Shown: one piece after another, positions 38,681 to 59,061 of the stretch | Position numbering within the stretch: the stretch's first letter is position 1 | Layout of the letters: every line of letters begins with the position of its first letter | Assembly (NCBI GenBank): GCA_964017065.1 | Contig: OZ024784.1 | Span: 16,907,152 to 16,971,151, forward strand | Length of the DNA: 64,000 nt | Direction of reading: 5' to 3' | Source: Haliclona indistincta | Lineage: Eukaryota > Porifera > Demospongiae > Haplosclerida > Chalinidae | The notes under the pieces: generated by a model | Databases searched by the model: none | Told to the model about the DNA's origin: nothing | What the model saw: only the letters and a program-made list of their open reading frames with translations | Translations under genes and position numbers: made by a program

Positions 38681-41600
38681 AATACCCATAACAGACAATG
38701 AATGCTGTCAAGTGTCTCAAGATTTAGGAGTACTGCTAAAGTCTCAAACTTGTGGTTATGAATGGTTATGATTAGCTGTGGACTTTTAGACTACAGCAAC
38801 TCTTTTGACTAAAACCTTCCCTTAGTCTTCAAAATGTCAAAGTCTAATAGCTCATGCCTGATGATTGACCATGAGTGGTGATGATTGACCATGAGTGCAA
38901 CACGCAAGTCACGTAGTCATATAACCGCAGCACTGATGTCTACGTGACAAGAGACTGCAAGACCAATGCATCCCAAGATCAAAAGAAAATATTCATGAAA
39001 TGGTTTAAACTTGCTTTCATGGTTACAGTTTAAGACAACCCACCTCCCCCCATCAAATAATACCGCAAACAGTAAGGAGACAATTTTCTGCGTGTATGTA
39101 TGCCGCATTCAATCCATCCATCCATGAGGAGTGACCTATTATAGAAGCAATATGATAGAGACTGTTTCTGTGGATACACTCCACCACAACTGAAGTTCTG
39201 CGCAAGCAAGTGAAGCTTTGCAGAGCAGATACAGATGGGGCTAGTTGGTTTGAGAGAACGAGCCTAGAATAGTAACACTCTTCTAGTTTTGGTCAACTTT
39301 CGAGTTATAACAATGTATCTCTGAATGTATGCAGGTTACAAAATAATTTTTATAGAACCAACAACCAATGGTTTTTATCCCACACGATGACTGACCGCTC
39401 AGTTGTTGTAGTTGCTGCTCTCAAGAGAACAGCTCCATTGCTCTGGTTCATCCAGCAAGCAGCGGGGAACCTGCCCTCATGGTACAGGCTGGCTCCTCTC
39501 ATCAGGTCCATGTCAGGAGTACATATCAGCACCACCAGCTTGTCAGGATATGACCGACACAGGTCTGGCTCTGTGAGGAGATAGCACACATTTTCTATAA
39601 TAAATAGTTCCAGTGAATTCACACTTTTCAGGGGTTGCCATGTATAAACTTAATCGACAAAAATGGCAAATTGGCATTCAACAAGCTGCAAAATGTCTAC
39701 ATCTATGGTAGTTTCCAGTCTCTCCAAAAGAGGGCCAGGTATACAAAAGTAATAACCTACAAATAATCACGCCCACGCATGCAGAGATGTTGGGCAAACA
39801 ATACATAAATTTGATATGAGGTATGCTAAGTGTAGTAATTAGTGGGCGAGCTTTGGTAGGAGAGCAAGTCATGATCCAGTAGCAACATTGGAGCCATTGT
39901 CATGAGCTGCTGTGTGTTAGTGGCTTAGTAGGGATCATGATACTCATACTAGCTACATGTAGCTGTATGAGACATCTGTACTCTACAGAATGTATGATGC
40001 AGTTGCACACACACATACACACAACTCAGTATTGTGCAAGCCTCTCTTGCATATGTCATTGTGTTACAGTCTTTTGTGTGTAGCTTTACGCTACAGCAAG
40101 AGAAACTAGCAGAAAGTGCCTTGTCATGTGTACACAGACAGTGTATAATCACGCTCTGTTTTGAGGAACTAGGGACAAGACTAGTGCACGAATAAAAATT
40201 TATTTGAATGTTGCAAAGCTCAGTGATTGATATACATACCGTTGGGTCTAACATAAAATTAGTACAAAATTAGGCCTCTAGTTTTTGGTTTTAATGTCTT
40301 GTAGATAATAATTTTTTTTTGCTAAAACATGACATTTTAATACAATTTTGTAAATCATAAAATTTAGGTCCTGCTATTTACAAACTGTAAACAATGTTTT
40401 GTAGGCTTGAGTACTTTTTGACTGCTTGAAGATGCATGTAAATTGTTTATTAGACGATTGCCCGTAAAATTGTCAAAATACAGCACTGCATAATCCACCT
40501 ATCAACCCATAGCTTGCAGCTAACAGCTTGAAATCACAGAAGACAGTAAGCCTCACATGCGCTGCGTGCGGCACGTAGCACACGGCAGAGTTTACGTTTG
40601 GATATTTCCAGAGTTTACGTTTGGATATTTGCGTGCATTGGAGTTGAATGCTCCTTCCTTTTATGCGCTCCTGTAGGCGCATAAAAACAAAAGCAGACAT
40701 TCTAGTGAGGGTTTGGTAGGGCAACAATAAGAACTCCTTATCAGAGTTACAAGGAAGATAAAATAACTACAAACAGCCAAAGTTAGTATCGTTGCTGGTC
40801 ATTGTTTGTGGAAATCGTCAAGAGGGAACCCCAGACTTGACTACTCGTGTTCCTATGGACAACCATTCATACACAAATACAGTATTGAGTTTGCAAACAA
40901 ATTTGTGTGTAGAATCACACATGATGCAATTCGCATAATTATTACAACTGAACTCTGTCCCTTGGTGTCGCCAGACTACATCTAACTAAGGCTAATGGTG
41001 TCATTCAGCAGCAGACTAAACACGCCCAAAGGGAGTCATAGATAATGACAGCAGCAATTTTTTTCGTTGCAGTCATGTAGCATGACACGACATATTCAAC
41101 TGTAAGTCGTTTGATTTCCGGTACAATACTTGTTACACTGAATACACCACAAGTGGCTATGAATCATGTGACATACATGACCTCATGTGCCATTGAAATG
41201 ATCTTATACTAGACTCTTCAGCATAAGTAAGCTTAGACCCTACTTCAATGTAAATTTGATTGGTCAGCCAGAGGTAAACTAAATCAAGTAGACCACCGCT
41301 GATTTCACTTAGTACACCTTTAATTAACCACGTAGAGTTAATAACCACAACAAAATGGCGTCGTCGAAAAACGCACACGAGTTTACACTGCCATCATTCG
41401 AAAACAGGCTGTTGCTTGACTCTGGGAACTTCTCTGGGCTCTCTACTACCTCGAGCGCTTCGTTTGCTTAAGCGCAGGTATGGTCTAAACACCTCAGATG
41501 ATAGATTCTCGGTGCCTACAAGATTTAGCTCACCTTGGAAACTGAAATAGACGCCTTCGTGCTACATGCTTGGGACATCTAAAAGTCTAAAACATCGGTT

Positions 41601-44600
41601 TCCGCTGTGATCTAAATCCCGTAAACACCTCGAATCCATCGTCTAACCTACACATAGTGTTAAATACTGCAACTCACTGTCTTTAGTGATGTTGGTTTGT
41701 CTCCAAAGATTAGTCGAAAGAATCCCAACACGCTGTACCTCAGCTGAGGAGAGAGAGAGAGGATTAGTCATTAGTAATGTAATGTATTAGCTCGAAGGTC
41801 GTACCATCGAAGTTGAAGATGTTTGATGTGCTGTTGTGAAGGTTTGGACAAGACAGCAGCACAGCAGAATGGTATTGAAACGCAAAGGACTGGTACAGAG
41901 GCTAGAGGGGAGAGAAGGATATCAATCATCTGAGAGAGCTCTAGAGCTACCTTTGGTTCCAGTAATTCCTTTTCAAACAACTCTTTGAGTTTGGTAGCGT
42001 CGTAAGCATTCTGAGGATGAACATACAACTGCGGTGGAGAGAGAACAACATCACGGAGGATTCATTGGACAACACTTTGGTATTAATAATGGAGGAAGAC
42101 TATGTAACAAGCTGCAGTCTTACTATACACACACTGAAGTGACACAAAAAGCATAATAAATCTAAAATCCTTTAGATATTTTCGGGTCACTATCATGCTT
42201 TGTCTACTCTCACAATCAAGCATAAACCGGTATGCTTCTTTATTTAATTTGAATGCCTTATGGCTCCTGGCTAAAACCCAAACATCTCTGTGCAATCTAT
42301 TCACCTTAAGAGACGAGAAGTTCTTGCACAGTAGTATAATTCCGTCAGGTATTTTGATGCCTCCTGACATGGTGAGGGTAGTGGAAGGAAGATGATTCAC
42401 AGAATGAATCATAGATAGAGGGACAGACATCTTGTGCCCATATACAACTGAGAAAGAGAGAGAGAGATGTTAGGAGGCTTGTACACAACAAACTTAATCA
42501 AAAAGATTTAGCACAGACTAGACCATGAGGTAGTGAGCATAGTGTCGCATCAGTGGAAATATACGACCAGTTATAATATATTTTGTGAAAAAGGACAAAA
42601 TTTAGAGAATTAAAAAGTATTTTCTTGAGAGTTATAATGGGTCATAAAACCTACTAATATCTTATTTGTGCCATACTAAGGCTATCACTGTCTGCTAGCA
42701 TGGCAGTGATAACATCAGCACTCCTGTGCTGTCAGTACCAGAGCCAGTGAGGGACTTATGACACATTAGCTCTCGCAATCTAATTGGACTTCATCTTTTC
42801 ATGAGCAGTTAGACAAAAGCGTAGATACTTTCAGTGTGGGTAGGCCTATTTGCATACAAGGTACTCCTGACAAATCAGTCTTCATTGAGCATTAATCGAC
42901 TAATGGTATTGTGGTCAATCTCTAGTGATTAATTATCAATCAATGAGGGCGCCACAACCATCTATCTGTGTTCCTTTCAAGACTATAGCGAGTTTGAAAA
43001 AATAATAATGCATTTACGAATGAGCTAGACATGACTATACAACCTCATTGAGTGAGCATTCAATCGTCATGGAAACAATCCCTAGTAAAATTAATGGGAC
43101 CCACAATCTTACAGGTAAAAACATCACTAAGTCAGCATTCGACCTACTACAAAAACTGCTTCAGCACAAGCATGCTAGTTACTTACTCTGTTTGGTGATT
43201 TGTCGAGAGCTGCTCCAAGTGCTGGAGGTAGTAAAGGCCTCGCGATGCTCACCACTCCAGTCAAACGAGGATGCAGTGACAAGAGGGGAGTGTATGGTGA
43301 GCCGGCGACTGGCACCATCAATGGACGGGTGGTGCACAATGAGAGAGGAAGACCTATTTAGTTGATCTCTAGGTGAGACCGGCGACAGAGGGTTGTCTTC
43401 TGAGTCGTGACCTCTACTTCTTTTGCTCGCACGTGATCGTCCACCAGGAGGGGCAGGAGGGCGACGACGGGTAACACTACCACCCTCTCTTTCGTCTCCT
43501 CCTTCGCGTGAACTTCTACCGGAAGAAGTCGGCGAGGGCAGGTCACCTAGGTCTGAACTGTCTTTATTCTCGTCACTTATCTCTTCTTGCGATTGCTTCA
43601 AATTTTTGGTTTGAGAGCCCTCTGAAGAAACTGGAGACTGGACCTCTCTTTCACAAGACTCAGCTCCTTCACGAGCATTGCCTGGTCCAGTTTCTGGATC
43701 ACTAAGTAGCTGTGACAAACTGTCTTCTACTGGACCGCTGCCATTGCTGAATGGTCGATCATGTTCTGAGCCCTCCTCTTTCTTCTCCACTGGCTTACTG
43801 TGAAATTTACTTCTCCTAGCGCGAGGAGGCTTGGGAATTGGATTTATAATCTTAGGCATGTCTACAGATTGTGGTCGTGACTCTTCACTTTTTTCTTCAA
43901 CAGGACTAGTGCTAGAGGTAGGTGAAGTCACTGACGGCCTGTTCTTCTTTTTCCTTGGTGGAGGAATGGGCGAAGGAGTACGTCTTTTGTCAGGTTCGAC
44001 AACTTTATCGTCGAAAGTGGGAGTGCTTGATGTTGAGGTCAAGTCAGTAGAGAAACAGCCAGTAGCAGTGAGTGTGTCGATTGTGTCAATAGAAGCTGCC
44101 AACCGGTCTTCTCTCTCGTCAGCCAATACTATTGGAACGTCCTCGTCTATGTCATCATTCTCCTTGTCGTCTTCATGTTGTGTGCCGTTACTATCCACAA
44201 CAGCATCAGTTGGCAGCATAGCTTCAACAAGGTGCTGTGGAACTACTTCATTCTGCTCCTCTTTCTTCTCCACTGAGTTATTGCAGCTTTCCTCCTCTTC
44301 CTTCAACTCATCGATAGACGGGGCTTGTACCTGAATCAGTATGGATCCTCGCTCCTCATATTTTCGAGAAGGAGAAAAAAAGATAGGACTGGTTGGTGAT
44401 AAACCACCATCCTCGTCCTCCGTGATGCTAGCAAAGTAACGATCGCTGACTGTGTCCGAGTCAGAGTCTGATTCCAGTGCCACAAAAGATTCAGGTCTGA
44501 GGTGGGCTGGTTTAAATCTCTGTCGTCGTTCGACTATCTGCGGTTCACAAGAACGCTCAAAATCAACTTCCTCCCCAGGGACAGTGGAGGGACTGAGAAA

Positions 44601-46671
44601 AACATTCTCAGCACTTTCACTATTAGCTAGCTGAGGTTGACTGCTCCAGTTGCTTTCTTCCTCCTCATCTTCCAGTTCATCATCTCCCTCTTCATCTTCC
44701 TCTTTTACCTCCTCATCTTTGTCGCTCCTTACTCCCTTTCTCTCAGCAGCTGAAATCAGCTGCTCATCGCTGCTCAGCAATTCCTTGGGCGGGTCAATGA
44801 ATCCACTGTCTGTGGTTGTGCTGCTCATGTTAGGGGCAGGAAGAGAGACAGTATGAGACGGCATGGCACGAGGCAAGGTCTTGCACTCACTACCAGAAGC
44901 AGTGAAGCAATTCTCAAGCTCTACTCCAGGTGCAGAAACACTCAATGGACGAGGTTCAGCAGCCTTTAAGGCACTTTCTGTAGTAACAGGTACAGTTGAT
45001 GACTTCAAAGGCATAGTAGCAATCAAAGGACTAGAGATTGTTCGTGGTGAGATATGCATTGTTTTAGTATTCCTTTTCCTAAGAGTGGATCTCTTTCCTT
45101 GCTCTCCTCCAGACTTCCTCTTATCAGCCCAGTCCTCAAGACGTGACTTGATAAGTCCACCAGAGCGTCGTATGGATGTGAATCGGTCAAACATATTTTT
45201 ACTACAGCCAGAAAAGAGATAAATGTGTGAAAGAGAGTGAGCAAGGAAGGAAAGAAGGGAGATAGAGGGAGAGAAGGATTGAGGACGGAATAGATGTAGG
45301 GGAGAGAGAGAGTATAGTAATGGATTATTGCTGTAGTAGTTTTTACAAGACCTCTGAGTAGCTTTCAACATCAGTTTTTATAATGACAATGCAGGATAAG
45401 AGGATTACCATAGTGCTCACTTTACAAAACACTTTATCCACAGATCAACAAATAAGCACTAATAGACGCACACGTGCACAAGCACCTTTATACAGTCAGT
45501 ACACAACATTCAATATGTAGGATTGAGAATAACACAGGCAAATTGAATAACACAGACAAAGACAAGGACCACCGTTACAGACAAAGACAAGGACCGCCGT
45601 TACAGTCAATGCCCATTGTGATAACAAGTTGACTTATGCTAATATCAAGCTCTAGGCTTTACGTGCATACTTTGTCTACCATCTCACATTTTTGAAGGAT
45701 TCTGGTGTGATTTGACTTCAGTTGTACCAACTGAAGAGGCTGCATCACCTCCGCTTTCAACCTGGTCAGTGATCAGTGAGCTAAATGTTGGATTACGAAG
45801 AGCCTTGCCGCGAAAGCGCGAGTGAGGATTTTTGAGTGATATTGCAGTAATGTCACCGATGGACTCCTTCTTGCTGTGATGGTACTGGAGGTCCCGAATT
45901 ACATCATACATGTCTGGGTCCTAGAATAAAGGGGAGAGAGAGAGGGAGGGAGGGAGATAAGAGAGAGAGGGAGAGAGAGAGATAGAGAGAGAGAGGAGAG
46001 AGAGAGGAAGACAAGGAAGGAAGAGAGGAAGAATACGAGGAAGTGAATTGGACATTGCTGTTACTGTCAAAATCTACTTACTGATACATAATTTCCATAG
46101 AAAATAATTCGTAGGTTGGTGATGAAAATAGCTCCTACTGTTGGCTCATCAAACCAGCCAGTACAGACCACACGAGACTGTTGCAGCTTTACAACTTCTC
46201 CCGGAAACAAGAGAGGAGAGGGGAGCATCTGTGAGGCACCGAACTGAAGAGGATCCTAAGAGAGCAAGCAAATTATTATACTGTGTGTGGAAGAGAACCG
46301 TGCATTTGCATGTGCGTGTGGTAAAAACATGATGTGTTACAGCACTTGGTTAATAAGAACAGTATGCCAGGTATATTATGGAAACTTTGATCCTAATAGG
46401 GAATTGTAAGGAGGACAGAAACGACTCTGAACTAATAACATTGACATGTTTGGAGCCTGTACAACACCAACTATCATGATGGTGGATAGCAGCAAAATGA
46501 CTTCTGATCTTGTCTCTCACACATGCACACTCTCCACCACTCACGTACCAATGGCGCCTTTTCTTCTAGAAATCCAAGTTGCCGGGCAAATATTTCCTCC
46601 TCTTTGAGTTCTTCTGTCCGGAGCTTACCCTCCAAGCTTTCTGAAGAAACTCCAACATGTTCAGTTGCCAT
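34067..46671 (-). CDS. SBF: SBF/MTMR5/13-like myotubularin pseudophosphatase, no DENN domain
   Basis: Start at 46671 (MATEHVGVSSESLEGK). Exons 2-3 have LLFPGEVVKLQQSRVV and GAIFITNLRIIFYGNYVSDP, the first half of a PH-GRAM domain. A huge exon (about 43190-45200) encodes a disordered acidic, serine- and proline-rich region. Then VYGHKMSVPLSMIHSVNHLP and IPDGIILLCKNFSSLK look like the second GRAM half. The myotubularin domain follows: YQSFAFQYHSAVLL, LCRSYPDKLVVLICTPDMDL, FPAACWMNQSNGAVLLRA, ALESTKWLSRCGELL, AHVIVAYENGWDRTTQ, VSLAQLLMDPYYRTMDGFQ, VLVQKEWLWFGHPFQTRNF and SPIFLQWIDCVWQ. The catalytic CSDGWDRT motif reads YENGWDRT, so the nucleophilic cysteine is tyrosine and the enzyme should be inactive. 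A coiled coil and a C-terminal PH domain (GYLVKEGGK, SWKKRWFVLD, SMDIWMDC) end at 34067. The C-terminal PH domain supports the SBF subfamily, but the DENN part is absent. Confidence 0.85.
36058..36139. repeat. GA-rich microsatellite in an SBF-like intron
   Basis: Purine-only run on the plus strand (sense strand pyrimidine), mixed gagaggagg then (GA)n. On the sense strand it ends near ctctccatag, an acceptor of the myotubularin-like gene. Confidence 0.85.
38545..38678. repeat. (GA)n/(CT)n microsatellite at a 3' splice site
   Basis: About 134 bases of GA with a few GT interruptions. On the sense strand it is (CT)n running straight into ctctctttcag and the exon that encodes GQQGASTSSMNVDNAI. 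Confidence 0.95.
39650..41680. other. Long intron of the SBF-like gene
   Basis: About 2 kb between the exon ending RQTNITKDS and the exon starting EPDLCRSYPDKLVV, far longer than most introns here. It holds a short tandem duplication (40586-40630, 23-base offset, agagtttacgtttggatatt) and a plus-strand 38-codon open frame (41355-41471, MASSKNAHEFTLPSFENRLL) in a good start context. No homology was recognised. Confidence 0.5.
45931..46014. repeat. GA-rich low-complexity tract in an SBF-like intron
   Basis: Imperfect (GA)n with GGA interruptions on the plus strand. Sense-strand pyrimidines end at ccccttattctag-like sequence before the exon GACCCAGACATG (DPDMYDVIRDLQ). Confidence 0.8.
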
Positions 46672-47503
46672 CCCGTTTGTGTTCAGCCTCGTTAACGCGG
46701 GAAATCACTCCCGCCAATAACTATCGAGCTTCCCGATTCTCACAGGAGTTGCTGTGTGTGCCTTACTCCACAAAGCTGCCAAGTACCAAGGCTACTGCGA
46801 CCAATGGAGCACGCTAACTGCTGTTGTTTCAGTCAGCTTCCCCAGGCAATACAGCTGATGCTGTCACGCGACACGAGTAGGTGTGGCTCGTAGGAACTTC
46901 CATCCTTTGACTCCTCCTACATGTACCAATCGAGACAAAACCAAAACAACACTTTATTAGCACTCATACACCCTGATTAGTAGTGCAAGCTGGCTATGAG
47001 CCGACAAGGCTCACTGGAAAGTACTTATTTTTTAGCTGTCGTGTTGTGATCTTGTCGTGTAATCACTTCTGTTTCTACATTGTAGAGGTAAAGGAAAATT
47101 TAGTTTTTCTCAGAAAATATTTTTGCAGTTGTTAACAGACATAGCTTGCATTAATTTGCATGCTTTACACACACGTCAGCTAAAGAGCACGCTGAATCTT
47201 GCAGACTTGCACAGACGAGCCGTTATTCATAGCATAGTTCATAGCTAAGGAAGATCGTATCAGTTTCCTGTTGTGTATTGGGAGATTAGCTGAGGTCAGT
47301 ACACCGACAAAGCGCATTCAATCAGACACGTTCTTGTGACGTAACATCCTCCGCGATAGGCGTATATTTACGGGCATTTTCATGAGACAATCGTTGCACC
47401 CAAGGCGAATAAAAAGAAGAGTCCCAGACGGAGTTGCAGTTTATAGCAGAAATAAGCTCCACATCATATCTCGAAGTTCACCTTGCTGCCTTTCAAGAGC
47501 AAA
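46672..47503. promoter_or_regulatory. Divergent promoter region, SBF-like gene and ZFP36
   Basis: Over 800 bases between two divergent start codons, no open frame of interest. The first 80 bases next to the SBF-like start carry several CG dinucleotides and an inverted pair cgcgggaa/ctcccgcc. The rest is AT-rich. A stretch at 47333-47375 (gtgacgtaacatcctccgcgataggcg) contains a CRE/ATF-like TGACGTAA, plausible for an immediate-early gene such as ZFP36. Confidence 0.5.
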
Positions 47504-48832
47504 ATGCTATCTGAAGCTGACAGCTGTGATGTATTCGCCGTCGACTCTACAGTCACAAAGGTAGGTCAAGTGTGTAGTAATAGATTGTTCACTCTTACAC
47601 AGAGTGATCTGTGGTGCATGCATGCGTGCATGCACTTAGTCTATCGTTGACATGGAGCTGAGCCGATGCAATGGGCAACGAGTCAACGACGCGTTCAGTT
47701 CAAGTGGCTTCGTGCTCGACTGAAGCCTTGCGGTTAGCTGGCTCGTTCGTCGCGATTTACCGTCCGCGTTTAGCTGACATCACAAAAGCCTGCACGCTCT
47801 TTTCCGCAAGCCGGCAGTTGCTTTTTTATTTTTGTTGTGTTTGCAGTTCTTCTCGTGTCAACAATTCACGAGTCGTTGATATTTCCGTCAAAAATTAAAT
47901 TTTAATCCTCTACTCTAGTTTATGTATTTCTTTCCCATTTGCAGACCACTGGCGTGCCTAACTTCCTAAAGAACAGCCGTCCACGATCGTTCTCAGCTGG
48001 TAACAGCCTTCACTCTAGAGGAGCCCTGGAAGGAAGATTCGTTGACTCGACAAAATCTGCTGATGATGGAAAGAAGAAACTGGGTCCCAGCAATCCAAGT
48101 CGATACAAAACTGAGCTATGCAGGCCCTTCCAGGAATATGGATATTGCAAGTATGCTGACAAGTGCCAGTTTGCTCATGGAGGTCATGAGCTAAGAGCAT
48201 TGCCAAGACACCCAAAGTACAAGACCGATCTTTGCCGTACCTTTCACACTAAAGGATTCTGTCCTTATGGTCCACGCTGTCACTTCGTCCATAGCTTGGA
48301 AGAAGTTCGACAACAACCTCCCATTATAACCCGCACAAGCTCAGCAACCATCATTCCTCACTATCCCCCTCTCAGTCCTTCTCAGGATTCCGGTATATCT
48401 TCTCCAGATGACACCGGGAATTACTTCTCCAGTGGAAGCGGAAAGGTTTTTGACTTCCCCATTTCAGACAGCTCTTCTGAAGACATCGACATTGAAACCG
48501 ATGGGCCTTCGTGGAGAAAAACAGCCACTCCTTCATCTGATTGGAGCAATTTTGCTTGGAAGAGAGCCTCGCCAACACAGCTGTCTCGTGGTGGTGTGGA
48601 CCTGTTTGCTGACCTGGACAGCATCTCTTCGGGTAGTTCGTCTCCAACCAAGTCTGTCACTGGTCACGGTGCGTCGTCGGTTACTAATCTCGACTACGAC
48701 CTCTCAGAGCAACTGTCTTGTGTCAGTCTCGATGACAGTATGGCTAGTTCGCACAGCCACTCACGCCTACCAGTGTTTGACGACATGGTCAACTCCGGCA
48801 GCGATACTCTTCTCGACCGGAGATGGCTATGA
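47504..48832 (+). CDS. ZFP36L1: Tristetraprolin-family CCCH zinc-finger protein
   Basis: This is an mRNA-destabilising protein that binds AU-rich elements and recruits deadenylases. Exon 1 (47504-47560) encodes [19 protein letters not shown]. The 384-base intron ends at tttgcag, and exon 2 (47945-48832) begins [19 protein letters not shown]. The tandem fingers are [18 protein letters not shown]...CQFAH and [18 protein letters not shown]...CHFVH, both C-x8-C-x5-C-x3-H, each preceded by the YKTxLC lead-in. Positions fit about residues 75-140. The serine-rich C-terminus ([22 protein letters not shown]) offers phosphorylation sites. The extreme C-terminus does not show an obvious NOT1-binding motif. 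Two-exon structure with a short first exon is the family norm. A UUAUUUAUU nonamer lies in its own 3' UTR. Confidence 0.95.
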
Positions 48833-49231
48833 ACCAGACTTGCTGTGAGTGTGAACACAAATCACTTTAAAAACTCATTATACGCTGCTTGACTTCATGA
48901 AGACAGTTTTTTTTTGCATTTAGTATCTAGCAGTGCCCAAACTCCTCAACACATAGGCTGTATCATATTGCTAATATTATTATTATCTATTATTACCCAC
49001 CCTATCCTTCTAAACTACCAATCAAATTCATTGTAGCTTCAATTAAAGTGTAATTATTATTTTTATTTATTAATCATTTACAACCCAGGTTTTATTGTGT
49101 ACATTATTATATATTATGTTATCACTATTTATCCTCACACTGGCAAAAAAGTGTTTTCAAAATAACTGACAGTAAAAGAACAACGTTTACTATACTTGCG
49201 AGTTCAGGGCTTTCAGAATCGAGAGCAAATC
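48833..49231. other. 3' UTR of ZFP36 and spacer to NVL
   Basis: AT-rich 3' UTR sequence followed by the convergent end of NVL. Contains several ATTTA/TATTTAT motifs between 49055 and 49135 and repeated attatt runs around 48975-49000. Confidence 0.7.
49063..49071 (+). promoter_or_regulatory. AU-rich element nonamer in the ZFP36 3' UTR
   Basis: TTATTTATT is the optimal binding nonamer known for tristetraprolin-family proteins. It lies 230 bases past the stop codon of the gene encoding such a protein, suggesting negative autoregulation as known for mammalian ZFP36. Confidence 0.7.
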
Positions 49232-59002
<9,771 letters not shown>

Positions 59003-59061
59003 AGTAAACACGTGGGTAGCAGTAGGTGTGGCTACACGTGGGGTGTGGCTCATGATCAAAC
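59003..59061. promoter_or_regulatory. 59-bp bidirectional promoter, NVL/JmjC gene
   Basis: Only 59 bases separate the ATG codons of two divergent genes. It contains cacgtgg (59011) and a second cacgtgg (59036), two E-box-like repeats about 25 bases apart. Both 5' UTRs must be extremely short or overlap. Confidence 0.6.

Noticed and set aside
40321..40460. Possible AT-rich origin or matrix attachment site
   Set aside because: Only base composition supports it; similar stretches are common in this window.
43831..45222. Plus-strand serine-rich frames of 119-167 residues
   Set aside because: Opposite-strand shadows of the large low-complexity exon of the SBF-like gene.
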